Assembly (NCBI GenBank): GCA_003139095.1
Contig: PLHW01000046.1
Coordinates: forward strand, 62,001-126,000
DNA: 64,000 nt
Direction: 5' to 3'
Source of the DNA: Acidobacteriaceae bacterium
GTDB lineage: Bacteria; Acidobacteriota; Terriglobia; Terriglobales; Acidobacteriaceae
This document shows positions 26,489 to 36,509 of the stretch, piece after piece; the first letter of the stretch is position 1; each line of letters begins with the position of its first letter. The position numbers and the translations under genes were made by a program. The notes beneath the pieces were generated by a model. The model ran no database searches and was not told the DNA's origin. It saw nothing but the letters and a program-made list of their open reading frames with translations.

Positions 26489-27841
26489 CTACTCATCGGT
26501 AGAACATTGCTTTTCCGCAGAATGTTCCAGATCGTTTGGCGCATGAGCCAGCACACTCTGATTCCGCAATGCCGACTCCGCTTTCGCAATCGAGAAGTGC
26601 CGCAGGAAAGTGTCACGTGCCGCCTCGCCCAGCAACTTGCGGCGACCAGCATCGCCCAGCAATTCAACAATGGCAGCGGCAAAATCGTCAGGCTTGGACC
26701 GTACAATGATGTCCCGGCCATCCGCTACCGCCAAACCATCCACCAGTTCAGGCGAAGCCACCACGGCTTTCCCGTGCGCCATCGCCTCAATCAGTTTCAA
26801 TGGCACTCCGCCGCGGATGAACACAGGCAGCGCCAGCACAGCGCAATCCTCCATAAATCGGCCCGCGTCCCCGACTCGCCCCAATATCTCCACGCCCGGC
26901 ACTCTCCGCAGCTTAGCCGCAACATCATCCGGCATGTGCGCGCCCGCCAGACGCAACACGGCGTTTGGCCACGCCGCAAGCACGTGCGGAAACACTTCCT
27001 CCACCAAAAACTCCGCCGCCTGCAAATTGGGTGTGTATGAGTACGTGCCAATGAATCCAATCACCGCTTCCGAAGGCGGCGCAAAGGGCCGAATCGCTTT
27101 CTCATCGAGGCAGTTCGGTATAACCAGCACGCGCACGCCCGGTGCAATCCGCTGAAACTCGGTCGCCTCAGCCGCCGACGTGCACCACAATTCATCGCAT
27201 CGCTTCAAGAAGATTCGTTCCTGCGCGCGGCATGCAAGGTAATTAGCAAACAGGCTGAGCTTGCCCCCGCGGCCAGAAAGGTTCTTAAGAAATGAAGCAC
27301 TAAGGTTCGTCAGCACGTCCGCTGCGTCCACAACCACACCGAACCCTGCCTTCCGCAGCGCCGTCGTGTAATGCATGAGCATCGAGGGCAGAATTACGAA
27401 ATCCGCGCCCAGCCTTCGCGCCCCCGCCAGGATAATTTTCTCCGCCCCAACCCGATCGTACGACATCGAAAACGGATACGAGTGCCCCGGCACGCGAAGC
27501 GCGCCGCGCACCAGGAAATCAAGCTTGTAGCCGATCAACGCCGCAGTCGAGAACTCTTGATGCGGAAACCGCCGCCCGCCATGCCTCACCTCATCGCACA
27601 TCGCCGCCAGCGGAGCCGACTCGACCGGCGCGGTCTCGCGTTCCTCGGTCGAGAAATAAAGCAGCGCGCTGAAACACCCGAGCCGACGAACCAGATCCAG
27701 GTTGCTAACCATCCGCAGGTGCAATCCGGTCGTTGCCGGAAACGGAAAATCCGGCAGCACGGTTAGCACGCGGACCTGCCTCGCGCCAGGTCTGTTGAGG
27801 GCCGCGGTCGCTTCCGAGATGCACTCTTCCCTGCTATTCAT
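26489..27841 (-). CDS. Family 4 glycosyltransferase (GT-B)
   Basis: 450 residues from ATG 27841; an in-frame ATG at 27997 would add a 52-residue tail with no conservation. N-terminal RVLTVLPDFPFPATTG is the GT-B donor-domain start; the C-terminal half has GVPLKLIEAMAHGKAVVAS with the EX7E motif and ELLGDAGRRKLLGEAARDTF. Probably adds a sugar to the lipid-linked repeat unit. First gene of the left-facing trio; 324 bp away the rightward half of the locus begins. Confidence 0.85.
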   Translation of the reverse strand: MNSREECISEATAALNRPGARQVRVLTVLPDFPFPATTGLHLRMVSNLDLVRRLGCFSALLYFSTEERETAPVESAPLAAMCDEVRHGGRRFPHQEFSTAALIGYKLDFLVRGALRVPGHSYPFSMSYDRVGAEKIILAGARRLGADFVILPSMLMHYTTALRKAGFGVVVDAADVLTNLSASFLKNLSGRGGKLSLFANYLACRAQERIFLKRCDELWCTSAAEATEFQRIAPGVRVLVIPNCLDEKAIRPFAPPSEAVIGFIGTYSYTPNLQAAEFLVEEVFPHVLAAWPNAVLRLAGAHMPDDVAAKLRRVPGVEILGRVGDAGRFMEDCAVLALPVFIRGGVPLKLIEAMAHGKAVVASPELVDGLAVADGRDIIVRSKPDDFAAAIVELLGDAGRRKLLGEAARDTFLRHFSIAKAESALRNQSVLAHAPNDLEHSAEKQCSTDE

Positions 27842-28165
27842 CCGCTGATCGCAAAGACAATCTGCGCGTCCGGAACTTGCCGCGGGAGAACGCTTCCAGA
27901 GGATTCGTTCGGCAATTCGCAACGCTTCGCTCCATGATAACAGCCGCGCAAAATGCCGTATTTCTTGCCCTTGCGCCGGCAAGAGCCTGCCCAACATGGT
28001 TCCACCGCAGCGTTGAAGGATACCGTCAGTCGCCCAATCGCCTGTGCTAAACTACGAGGTTGCGCGGGCATTCTCCCCTGAATTCGGCAGGAGTGGAAGC
28101 ACGTTCCTCTGACCTGAATCGATCCGCGGCAGGTTAAATCCCACTTCGATCACTAGAGAAAAACT
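27842..28165. promoter_or_regulatory. Divergent control region of the polysaccharide locus
   Basis: 324 bp between left- and right-facing parts of the locus. On the + strand TGC-TAAACT (28048-28053, extended -10) is the best promoter candidate for gmd, leaving a leader of over 100 bases. The leader has no classic attenuator. I see no clear operator palindrome. Confidence 0.4.
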
Positions 28166-29221
28166 TTGGCTAATCAGAAGCGTGCACTCATTACCGGCAT
28201 TTCCGGCCAGGACGGAAGTTACCTCTCCGAACTTCTGCTCGAAAAAGGCTACGAGGTTCACGGCATTGTCCGTCGCGTTGCCATCGAAGATCCGCAGCAC
28301 CGCTTGTCCCGCATCCATCACCTGCTCGGCAGAATTCATCTTCACGCCGCATCGCTTGAAAGTTATCCCAGCCTGATGAAGGTCGTCGCCGCCGTCCAGC
28401 CCGAGGAGGTCTACCATCTCGCGGCGCAAAGTTACGTCGGCTATTCCTTTGAAGACGAGTTCTCCACCTTCGAGACCAATGTCAACGGCACTCACTATCT
28501 GCTCTCAGCCTGCCGCGACGTCGTGCCGCACGCGCGTTTTTATTTCGCTGGATCGAGCGAAATGTTCGGCTCCGCGCCCGCTCCGCAAAACGAGCAGACC
28601 GCGTTTCGCCCGCGTTCGGCCTATGGCATCTCCAAAGTTGCGGGCTACCACCTGACGCGAAACTATCGTGAGGCGTATAAGCTTCACGCCTCCTGCGGCA
28701 TGCTTTACAACCACGAATCGCCGCGCCGCGGCATGGAATTCGTCACCCGCAAAATCACCTCGCTCGCCGCGCAAATCAAGCTCGGGCTCGCAACCGAGAT
28801 TCGCCTCGGCAATCCCGAGGCCAAGCGCGACTGGGGACACGCCCGCGAATACGTTGAGGCCATGTGGCGCATGCTTCAGCAGGAGACGCCCGACGATTAT
28901 GTCATCGCCACCGGCGAAACTCATTCCGTGCGCGAGTTCTTGGAGTGCGCCTTCGGCCTGCTCGACCTCGATCCTTATAAGTATCTGGTGCTCGACGAGC
29001 GATTCATCCGCCCCGCCGAGGTTGACGTGTTATTGGGAGACACGAGCAAAGCGCGCCAGCATTTGGGCTGGTCTTCTCAAACCGCCTTTCGCGATCTGGT
29101 GCGCGACATGGTGGAGTCCGATCTCAAACTTTACTCCCATTGCGAAACCCGCGAGATCCAGGCCGCGACTGCCGTTCGCGAAACACTTCCCGGCCTGCAA
29201 CCAGTCATCGCGAAGAGATGA
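28166..29221 (+). CDS. gmd: GDP-mannose 4,6-dehydratase
   Basis: Makes GDP-4-keto-6-deoxy-D-mannose, precursor of GDP-fucose, GDP-rhamnose and similar sugars. 351 residues from TTG 28166: NADP-binding ITGISGQDGSYL, the SYVGYSFEDEF and SSEMFG blocks, the catalytic YGISK (Tyr/Lys), NHESPRRG and RDWGHAREYVEAMW are all family marks. TTG has no strong Shine-Dalgarno but the product starts at the family start. No GDP-fucose synthase or reductase (WcaG/Rmd) is in the window, so the final sugar is unknown. Confidence 0.95.
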   Translation: MANQKRALITGISGQDGSYLSELLLEKGYEVHGIVRRVAIEDPQHRLSRIHHLLGRIHLHAASLESYPSLMKVVAAVQPEEVYHLAAQSYVGYSFEDEFSTFETNVNGTHYLLSACRDVVPHARFYFAGSSEMFGSAPAPQNEQTAFRPRSAYGISKVAGYHLTRNYREAYKLHASCGMLYNHESPRRGMEFVTRKITSLAAQIKLGLATEIRLGNPEAKRDWGHAREYVEAMWRMLQQETPDDYVIATGETHSVREFLECAFGLLDLDPYKYLVLDERFIRPAEVDVLLGDTSKARQHLGWSSQTAFRDLVRDMVESDLKLYSHCETREIQAATAVRETLPGLQPVIAKR

Positions 29222-29231
29222 CTGGGAAGAG

Positions 29232-30833
29232 ATGACGGCAAAGATCGCTCAGCCCGCGTCGCCGAAAGATCCTCCGGCAATGAACGACCCTCCGCTGCTT
29301 CCAGGCGATGACTTGCCCAAAGAAACGGGTGACATCGCCGATGCTTGCGCCGCCGTGCCCTCCTCCACCGGTTTTCGCGCGCTGCTGCAAACCCTATTTC
29401 GCGGAAAGATCACGGGTGCCGCCATCGCCCTCGTCATCCGGCAACTCGCCGTCATGGTGCTCAGCGTCGGCTCGAGCGTCGCCGTCTCGCGCTGGATCGG
29501 CCCCGAAGTCGTTGGCCGCTTCGCCATTTTGATCTTCGTCACGCAAGGCATTCTCGGCTACTTCGGCGACCTCGGCTTAAAAGCTGCACTGATCCGTAAG
29601 CGCGGCGATCTGGAGCCCGCCGAACTTGCCAGCGCCAACAAAATTGTCTTCGGGATCTCGTGTATCTTTGCCGTCGTCATCGGCGCGCTCCTGCCCGTCG
29701 CCCTTCGCCTGGTCAAACTCGGGCCGGAGAACTATCTGCCAGCGGCAATCTTTCTTCTGCTGCTCATCGTCCGCAATCAGCGCATCGTGCCTCTCGCGAT
29801 CCTCGAGCGCGCCATGCGCTTCAAGGTAGTCAGCGCGGTCGAAGCCACCGAGAGCCTCATTTACACCGTGCTGCTCGCGACGCTGGCCTTTCTCCACAAA
29901 GGCATCTGGTGCTACGTCGTCGCGATGGGGTTTCGCGACCTTTTCGGAAGCATCGCCTTTAACCTCATCGCTCGCCCACCCTGGCGCCGCTTTTCATGGG
30001 CGTCGCTTCGCCCGCACGTTGGCTTCAGTCTCGTCTATCAAGGCGGATCGCTGCTCAACATGATCACGCTCGCCTTTCCGCCCATCATGATTGCGCGCCT
30101 GCTCGGCAAGAACGAGGTCGGATACGTCTCCTGGGCCTCCACGCTTTCGCTTTATCCGCTCGTCATCTGCAACGCCATGACGCGCATTTATCTCCCGGCC
30201 TTCAGCGACGCGGCCGCCGACTTCGCGCTGCTGCGCTCGCGCGTGGAAAAATCCCTTCGCATCAATGCTAGTATTGCCTGGCCTGCTTGCGCCGTGCTCG
30301 CCAGCCTCAGCACTCCCATCATCGCTTACATCTTCACGACGAAGTGGTTTCCCGCGCAACCCCTGCTCTATGCGTATTGCGTCAATGCGGTAATGACCGC
30401 AGTCGGCCTGCCTCTGACGGAACTTTTTTTCTCGCAGAACGACGCATGGTTCAACCTGCGCCTCTGCTTATGGTGGACAATTCCCACGTGGACCCTCGGC
30501 ACATACGCGGTCTATCACAACGGACTCGTCGGCTTCGCAATTTTCCAAGCCGCGCTCCAAAGCACGTGGCTGCTCGCCTTCGTGCACGCCCGCAGGCTCG
30601 AAGGACTGAAACTTCTCGCGCCGCTGCGCGAGCCGCTGATTTTGAGCGCCGCCCTGGTCGCCGCCAATCTGCTCCTACTCCGTCTTCACGCGATTTCCTC
30701 GTTTTTCCAGTTGGCAGTGGCGCTCGCGGTGGAGGGCATTCTCTGTGGCATGTTTTTGCTGCGCATGCTTCTTAGCTGGCGATTGGCTGGCACGCCAATG
30801 CCGGCGGCTTCGGCCCCGGCGGAGATAGGCTAA
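29232..30833 (+). CDS. Lipid-linked oligosaccharide flippase (Wzx-like)
   Basis: 533 residues, about twelve hydrophobic segments. Core sequence GKITGAAIALVIRQLAVMVLSVGSSVAVSRWIGPEVVGRFAILIFVTQGILG is the typical N-terminus of MOP-superfamily oligosaccharide flippases, with an N-terminal 45-residue polar tail rich in Pro/Asp. ATG 29232 starts 10 bp after gmd; an ATG at 29281 is an alternative. In the locus it would flip the repeat unit across the inner membrane. Confidence 0.9.
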   Translation: MTAKIAQPASPKDPPAMNDPPLLPGDDLPKETGDIADACAAVPSSTGFRALLQTLFRGKITGAAIALVIRQLAVMVLSVGSSVAVSRWIGPEVVGRFAILIFVTQGILGYFGDLGLKAALIRKRGDLEPAELASANKIVFGISCIFAVVIGALLPVALRLVKLGPENYLPAAIFLLLLIVRNQRIVPLAILERAMRFKVVSAVEATESLIYTVLLATLAFLHKGIWCYVVAMGFRDLFGSIAFNLIARPPWRRFSWASLRPHVGFSLVYQGGSLLNMITLAFPPIMIARLLGKNEVGYVSWASTLSLYPLVICNAMTRIYLPAFSDAAADFALLRSRVEKSLRINASIAWPACAVLASLSTPIIAYIFTTKWFPAQPLLYAYCVNAVMTAVGLPLTELFFSQNDAWFNLRLCLWWTIPTWTLGTYAVYHNGLVGFAIFQAALQSTWLLAFVHARRLEGLKLLAPLREPLILSAALVAANLLLLRLHAISSFFQLAVALAVEGILCGMFLLRMLLSWRLAGTPMPAASAPAEIG

Positions 30834-30875
30834 CCGGCTGACCGGACGCAGAGTACGGCGAACTGACAAGAACCT

Positions 30876-32069
30876 ATGAGCCTCGCGACTCCAATCCGCA
30901 TTGGCATTGACGGCCGCATCCTCATGCATTATGAAATGCGCGGTTTTGCCCGCTACACCGTCGAGATTTTCCGCGCCATGAAAGAGATTGCCGGCGATCG
31001 CATCGCACTCTACTCGTTTTCTCCCGGACCTCTCGCGGCGGAATTCCTCGCCGAGCTCGATTTGACGCCGCTGGTCTCCCCTGTCCGGCGAGAGATTTTG
31101 TGGGAACAGATCGAGCTTCCCAGACAGCTTCGCCAGCACGAAATCGACGTCTTCCACGCCACCGCGAATCGCGGCCTTCCCCTTGCGCGTACGTGCAAAT
31201 ATGTACTGACCTGCCACGACATCATCGATCGCCTGCCCGCCCACTGCCACGGCGAGCACTGGCGCGGGGCTCTGCGAAAGCGGTATGCCGATTTTATTTC
31301 CCGCCGTAGCGCCGACAAGTACATTACCGTCTCCAACTTCTCGAAGCAGGACTTATGCCGATTTCACGGCCTCGCCAGCGATCGCGTCGTGGTGATCTAC
31401 AACGCGGCACATCCCCGCTTCTATGCAACGCTGCCGCCCGCCCAGTTGGCGCAAGTGCGCGGCAAATACCACCTTCCCGCTAATTATTTTTTGTTTCTGG
31501 GCGGTTTTGATGAGCGCAAAAATGTAACCACGCTCCTCGACGCCTTTGCCCAGTTACCCACCGACGTTCCTCCGCTCGTTTTGGCGGGCGAACACAAATG
31601 GGGTTTCAAGGAAATCGCTGCCAAGATTCACGCGCTCGGCCTCTCGCAGCGGGTATTCTGCCCTGACAATCTTGCCGACGACGATTTGCCAGCCGTTTAT
31701 CAAAGTGCCGTTGCACTGGTCCATCCCTCGCTTTACGAAGGCTTCGGCTTGCAACTCGTCGAGGCGATGGCCTCCGGCATTCCCGTGCTGGCTTCCAATT
31801 CCACCAGCCTCCCCGAAGTGCTGGGTGGCTGCGGATTACTCTTCGATCCCGAGGATGCATCTTCGATCGCGCGGCAGATGGGGCGAGTCGCCCGCGACTC
31901 CGGTCTGCGCGGAACGAAGGCCCACGAGGGCTGCCAGCGGGCTACGCTTTTCTCTTGGCGCAAGGCCGCCGAGCAAACGCTGAATGTCTACCTTGGCCTG
32001 CTCGGACGGGGTGATTTCGCTTCCTTGGCAAACCGCTCCCTCTCGACCGTCTCGGAGGCGCGCCGATGA
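30876..32069 (+). CDS. Family 4 glycosyltransferase
   Basis: 397 residues. Opens with IRIGIDGRILMHYEMRGFARYTVE, and the C-terminal half has FLFLGGFDERKNVTTLLDAF, ALVHPSLYEGFGLQLVEAMASGIPVLAS (EX7E) and SLPEVLGGCGLLFDPED, all classic GT4. Probable mannosyl- or related transferase acting on the lipid-linked repeat. It overlaps the next gene by 4 bp. Confidence 0.93.
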   Translation: MSLATPIRIGIDGRILMHYEMRGFARYTVEIFRAMKEIAGDRIALYSFSPGPLAAEFLAELDLTPLVSPVRREILWEQIELPRQLRQHEIDVFHATANRGLPLARTCKYVLTCHDIIDRLPAHCHGEHWRGALRKRYADFISRRSADKYITVSNFSKQDLCRFHGLASDRVVVIYNAAHPRFYATLPPAQLAQVRGKYHLPANYFLFLGGFDERKNVTTLLDAFAQLPTDVPPLVLAGEHKWGFKEIAAKIHALGLSQRVFCPDNLADDDLPAVYQSAVALVHPSLYEGFGLQLVEAMASGIPVLASNSTSLPEVLGGCGLLFDPEDASSIARQMGRVARDSGLRGTKAHEGCQRATLFSWRKAAEQTLNVYLGLLGRGDFASLANRSLSTVSEARR

Positions 32070-33265
32070 GAATCATCGTCGTCACCCCTGCCGTCCCCCA
32101 TCCTTTCGGCGACACCGCCGCGCGCTGGTTCTACGTCTTGATCACCGAGTTGGCCGCCCGCGGGCACGAAGTGATTGCGCTCGCCGCGACGGAAGAGCCG
32201 GAGACTCGCGTCGCCGAAGCCCGCCAATGGCTGGCGAAACACGAGGGCCGGCTCACTCTCCGCATTCATCGCCTGCAAGTCGATCCGCGAATTATGCGTC
32301 GCAAATGGCAAAATCTGCTGCGCCCTCGCAGCGAGATGATTCAGGACCAGGAGTTTACCCAAATACTCCGCGACGAACTCGCCAAGGGCTACGACGTTCT
32401 CCACCTCGAGCAGATGGCAACGGGATGGCTCGGCGTCAACGTGCCGCGCGCGCTTCTCAACGTACACTTCTTCGATGTCATCGACTGGGCCGGCAAGAAA
32501 AATGAAACTCTCTCCGACCGCAAAGCGCTCTGGCAAGCGCAGCGCGCCACACGTTACTTGCTGCGCGCAATCCCCGACGTCCGCCTTCTAACGCCCCGCC
32601 TCCGGGAAGCGGCCACGGCCATCAATCCGCGAGGCCGTTACTGGGTCGTTCCCCTGGCGCTCGATATCTCTCTCTACCAGTTGCAGCCGCCCACAATCGA
32701 ACCAATTGTCGGACTCATCGGCTCCATGCACTGGGAACCATCGCGATCCGCCGCCGAGCGCCTGATCACCCGCATCTGGCCCCTCGTAAAGCAGCGCGTT
32801 CCGAACGCCCGGCTTCTCATCGCCGGTTGGAACGCCCGCAAATACCTCGGCCAGTACGCTTCAACGCCGGATGTCACCTTGACGGGGAATCTATCTCACC
32901 CAACCGATTTTTTTTCGCAGGCCGCGGTCATGGTCTACGCTCCGTCGCACGGCAGCGGAATGAAAGTGAAGGTCATGGAGGCCATGGCCTACGGTGTCCC
33001 CGTCGTCACGACGAGCGAAGGCGTCGAAGGCATCGACTACGTGAACGGCCGACATTGCTGGGTTGCCGAAGCCGACGGGGCTCTCGCCGCCCACACCTGC
33101 CAGTTGCTCGAAAACCCTGCCGAGCGCCAAAGCATCCGCACAGCCGCTCGCGCCCTCATCGAAGAACGTTACTCGCCGCGTCCGGTGGTTGATAAAATGA
33201 TCGCCGTCTACGGGCAACTGCAACCCGCGCCACGCGCGCACTCTCAGGCCTCTCTATGTATCTGA
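32066..33265 (+). CDS. Family 4 glycosyltransferase
   Basis: 399 residues, second GT4 in tandem. RIIVVTPAVPHPFGDTAARWFY start, GLIGSMHWEPSRSAAERLI and IVYAPSHGSGMKVKVMEAMAYGVPVVTT (EX7E-like KVKVMEAMAYG) identify the family; DYVNGRHCWVAEADG follows. ATG lies within an ATGA overlap with the preceding transferase, and its end overlaps the FkbM gene by 10 bp, so all three are translationally coupled. Confidence 0.9.
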   Translation: MRIIVVTPAVPHPFGDTAARWFYVLITELAARGHEVIALAATEEPETRVAEARQWLAKHEGRLTLRIHRLQVDPRIMRRKWQNLLRPRSEMIQDQEFTQILRDELAKGYDVLHLEQMATGWLGVNVPRALLNVHFFDVIDWAGKKNETLSDRKALWQAQRATRYLLRAIPDVRLLTPRLREAATAINPRGRYWVVPLALDISLYQLQPPTIEPIVGLIGSMHWEPSRSAAERLITRIWPLVKQRVPNARLLIAGWNARKYLGQYASTPDVTLTGNLSHPTDFFSQAAVMVYAPSHGSGMKVKVMEAMAYGVPVVTTSEGVEGIDYVNGRHCWVAEADGALAAHTCQLLENPAERQSIRTAARALIEERYSPRPVVDKMIAVYGQLQPAPRAHSQASLCI

Positions 33266-34098
33266 AAAGCGTCCGGCTGTTGGGGTCTCTTATGCTGCGC
33301 TTCCGCAATGGCTCCACGTTGATCCGCCAAATGCGCGCCGGCCAGCCTTGCGACGAATTGGTCCTCTGGGATGGCACGCGCATCGCGCACCCCGCCAGAC
33401 GTCATGGCCTGCTCGAAGCCGTGCAGGAGATCTGGATCGAACAGACTTACACGGCCGGCTTCTATCGACCACGCGACGGAGATGTCATCGTTGACGCTGG
33501 CGCGAACATCGGCTTATTCGCGATTTACATCGCCCGTCAAAATCCAAAATGCACTGTGCACGCACTCGAGCCCTTCGCCGAAAATTTCAATGTCCTCGAA
33601 GCGAATATTCTCGCCGCTCGCGCCTCAAACATAACCTGCCATAAGGCCGCTCTAGGCGCGGATTTCGGCCGCGGCGAAATGAAGGCCGTGGGTGCCCGCT
33701 CGCTCGATCACGTGTTGCGCGGGGACGCTCGCGACCGATACAAGCCCGACGACAAACAAAGGAATGACGTGGGATCGAAACCCACCAACGCCGTGCCATC
33801 TCCAAACTCTATTTCCATCATTCCCCTCTCCGGCGTTTTCGATCTAACCCACACCAGCGACGTCGATTTCCTCAAGGTCGATATCGAAGGCTCCGAGCAC
33901 GACGTCTTCGCCAACGCCGCGCCGGAAATTCTGCGCCGCTTCAAGCGAATAGCCTTGGAGTACCACGACCAACTCGTCCCCGGAACCCTCGCCATCTTGC
34001 GACGCGTCCTCGCTCCCACTCACGAACTCATAATCTACCCTTCAAAGCTAGAAGGCTGCGGCATCCTTCGCGCTCGCCTCCGCGATCTGCGGCCCTAA
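33256..34098 (+). CDS. FkbM family SAM-dependent methyltransferase
   Basis: 280 residues. The SAM motif VIVDAGANIGLFAIYIA and the FkbM marks HALEPFAENFNVLEANI and DFLKVDIEGSEHDVF are clear; these enzymes methylate sugar hydroxyls. Between these motifs lies a charged, low-complexity insert (RGDARDRYKPDDKQRN) of about 25 residues that typical FkbM proteins lack. Probably caps or decorates the polysaccharide. Confidence 0.88.
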   Translation: MYLKSVRLLGSLMLRFRNGSTLIRQMRAGQPCDELVLWDGTRIAHPARRHGLLEAVQEIWIEQTYTAGFYRPRDGDVIVDAGANIGLFAIYIARQNPKCTVHALEPFAENFNVLEANILAARASNITCHKAALGADFGRGEMKAVGARSLDHVLRGDARDRYKPDDKQRNDVGSKPTNAVPSPNSISIIPLSGVFDLTHTSDVDFLKVDIEGSEHDVFANAAPEILRRFKRIALEYHDQLVPGTLAILRRVLAPTHELIIYPSKLEGCGILRARLRDLRP

Positions 34099-34239
34099 TA
34101 GGCCCTAATAAATCCCTCGAAAAGCTCTTCGCCCCGTTGTACAATTAGCGGTTCGCATCGCGCGTCCCCCAGGGTGAGTCTGCTGTTCCCAGCCAGCCTA
34201 TAACGCGAATTGCCAGCGTGAATGGAGCCGTCTATCTAA

Positions 34240-36507
34240 ATGCAGTTCGACAATTCCGTAAAGACATTGGTGCCCCAAAACGCTGAGCTTCGCCCTTCAT
34301 CGGGCAACCACGGCTCGTTCCCATCTCATGATCCGTCGGTCCGTGGAATTCCGAGCATCTGGGATTACTGGCCGATCCTGGTCCGCCACAAATGGACCAT
34401 CTTGTCGGTCATGCTTGTCACCATCGTCGGCGGCGCCGTCCTTTCCTTCTCCGCAACCCCAATTTACGAGGCGAAAGGCCAGATCGCCATCAACCGCGAA
34501 GGCGCGGAAACCGCCGGCATGAAGAACTCGGACGGCAGCGGAAACGATTCCGCCGACGACTACATGGTCGCGATGGATACTCAGACGCATGTTCTCGAAA
34601 GCGACGTAATCGCCAAACTCGTCCTCCGCAAGCTCAATCTGGATTCCAATCCGGCCTTCGCCGGCAAGATCGCCTCGCCCGCCCCCAGTGCGGCCGATGC
34701 TTCCACTGTCGATTCTCGTGCCATCGAACCGCATCGCGAAGCAATGCTGGTCAATAAGTTCCACGCGTCTCTCCAGGTAAGTTCCATTCCCCGAACGCGT
34801 ATCCTCGAACTACGCTTCGCCAGCTCTGATCCAAACGTCGCCGCCAAGGCCGTCAATAGTCTCATTGACACTTACATCGAGCAGAATTACAAAACCCGCC
34901 TCGATGCCACCACACGCACCGCCGACTGGCTCACTCAACAACTCTCGGAGCTTCAACTCAAGGTGGAAGAGTCGCAGGAAAAACTCGTTCGCTATCAAAA
35001 AGAACACGGGATCCTCGGCATCGACGAGAAAGAAAACATCATCACCTCCAAGCTCAATGAGCTGAACAAAGAGTTGACCGCCGCCGAAGCCGACCGCATG
35101 CAGAAGGAATCGATCTATCGCATGGCCGGTTCCGGCGATCCCGAACTGCTGTCGAGTCTCGACCCGTCCAGCCCGTTGATCAAGCTTCGGGCGCAAGAGG
35201 AAGATCTTCACCGCCAGATTGCGCAGGCCAGCGTTCACTTTACGCCGTCCTATCCCAAGCTACAGGAACTCAACGGTGAACTCGACGCGGTCCAGACTGA
35301 CATCAAAACCGAAATCAGCCGCCTGTCTATCAAGTACAAAAAGGATTACCTCGCCGCGCTCGAACACGAAAAACTTCTGCGCGGCTCGCTCGAAAATCAG
35401 AAAACCGACGCCAATCAGCTCAACGAAAGCGCCATCGAATACAGCCTTCTCAAGCGCGATGTGGATAGCAACCGCCAGCTCTATGAAGGCCTGTTGCAGA
35501 AGTTGAAGGAAGCCGGCGTCATGACCGGTCTGCGCTCCAGCAATGTGCGCATCGTCGATCCCGCCTCCACTCCAACCTCGCCGTCCTCGCCTAACATTCC
35601 CCGCAATCTTCTGCTATCCGTGCTCATGGGTCTGGCGGGCGGTGTCGCGCTCGCCTTCGTTCTCGAGTCGCGCGACGACGCCGTGCATTCGCTCGAGCAG
35701 GCGGAGATGATCTCCGGTCTGCCGTCGCTCGCCATCGTTCCGCTGGAGACGCCTTCGAATCGTCTGCTTCCCGCCTCGCGGCGTCTGCCAAAAACTCCCG
35801 CAGCCCTGGCTACCGCGCTCCAGCCGAAATCCGAAATTGCCGAAGCCTACCGCGGCCTCCGCACCTCCATCCTCCTCTCCAGAATGGGCAAGTCCGCCAA
35901 AGTGCTAATGGTGACCAGTCCCCTGCCGCAGGAAGGCAAAACAACAACCAGCGTCAACCTGTCCATCGCGCTCTCGCAAAAAGGAGCGCGCGTTCTCCTC
36001 ATCGAAGGCGACATGCGCCGCGCCAGCATCTCGCAAATTTTTGAACTCAAATCCAACGGCGGCCTCAGCACAGTCCTCGCCAACAGTCTCGACGTTCACA
36101 CCGCTCTGCAATCGGTCCCCGGGCTTCCGAATCTCACCGTGTTGCCCGCCGGCCCCGTCGCTCTTTATCCATCGGAGATGCTTGCTTCCGCGCACATGCG
36201 CGACTTGCTCGCCAGCATGCGCCAGGAGTTCGACCACATCATCATTGACACGCCTCCCGTGCTCAGCGTTACCGATGCCGCCCTGCTCTCCGCCTACGCC
36301 GATTCGACTCTGCTCGTCATCCGTTCCGGCAGCACCAACAAAGCCGCTCTGCGCCGCGCTCGCGACGTGCTCGCTCAGGTCGATGCCCGCGTCCTCGGTG
36401 TAATCCTTAACGCCGCCGATTTCATGGATCCGGATCGTTACTACTATGGCGACCGATATGGCGGATACCACGAACGCGCCTCCGCCCATACCGCCAGCCT
36501 GGACTAA
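34240..36507 (+). CDS. Polysaccharide co-polymerase fused to a tyrosine autokinase (BY-kinase)
   Basis: 755 residues. Wzz-type N-terminal part: transmembrane helix near 52-72 (TILSVMLVTIVGGAVLSF), long coiled-coil with LSELQLKVEESQEKLVRYQ and LNKELTAAEAD, and a second transmembrane helix near 460 (LLLSVLMGLAGGVALAFVLE). Cytoplasmic BY-kinase: Walker A PQEGKTTTS (about 565), RVLLIEGDMRRAS, DHIIIDTPPVLSVTDA, and a C-terminal tyrosine cluster DRYYYGDRYGGYH, the autophosphorylation tail. Controls chain length and polymerisation of the surface glycan. It ends 2 bp before the next gene. Confidence 0.95.
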   Translation: MQFDNSVKTLVPQNAELRPSSGNHGSFPSHDPSVRGIPSIWDYWPILVRHKWTILSVMLVTIVGGAVLSFSATPIYEAKGQIAINREGAETAGMKNSDGSGNDSADDYMVAMDTQTHVLESDVIAKLVLRKLNLDSNPAFAGKIASPAPSAADASTVDSRAIEPHREAMLVNKFHASLQVSSIPRTRILELRFASSDPNVAAKAVNSLIDTYIEQNYKTRLDATTRTADWLTQQLSELQLKVEESQEKLVRYQKEHGILGIDEKENIITSKLNELNKELTAAEADRMQKESIYRMAGSGDPELLSSLDPSSPLIKLRAQEEDLHRQIAQASVHFTPSYPKLQELNGELDAVQTDIKTEISRLSIKYKKDYLAALEHEKLLRGSLENQKTDANQLNESAIEYSLLKRDVDSNRQLYEGLLQKLKEAGVMTGLRSSNVRIVDPASTPTSPSSPNIPRNLLLSVLMGLAGGVALAFVLESRDDAVHSLEQAEMISGLPSLAIVPLETPSNRLLPASRRLPKTPAALATALQPKSEIAEAYRGLRTSILLSRMGKSAKVLMVTSPLPQEGKTTTSVNLSIALSQKGARVLLIEGDMRRASISQIFELKSNGGLSTVLANSLDVHTALQSVPGLPNLTVLPAGPVALYPSEMLASAHMRDLLASMRQEFDHIIIDTPPVLSVTDAALLSAYADSTLLVIRSGSTNKAALRRARDVLAQVDARVLGVILNAADFMDPDRYYYGDRYGGYHERASAHTASLD

Positions 36508-36509
36508 TA

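Noticed and set aside
28668-29231. Extension of the flippase frame into gmd
   Set aside because: It is an out-of-phase overlap with a conserved enzyme; the flippase starts at 29232.
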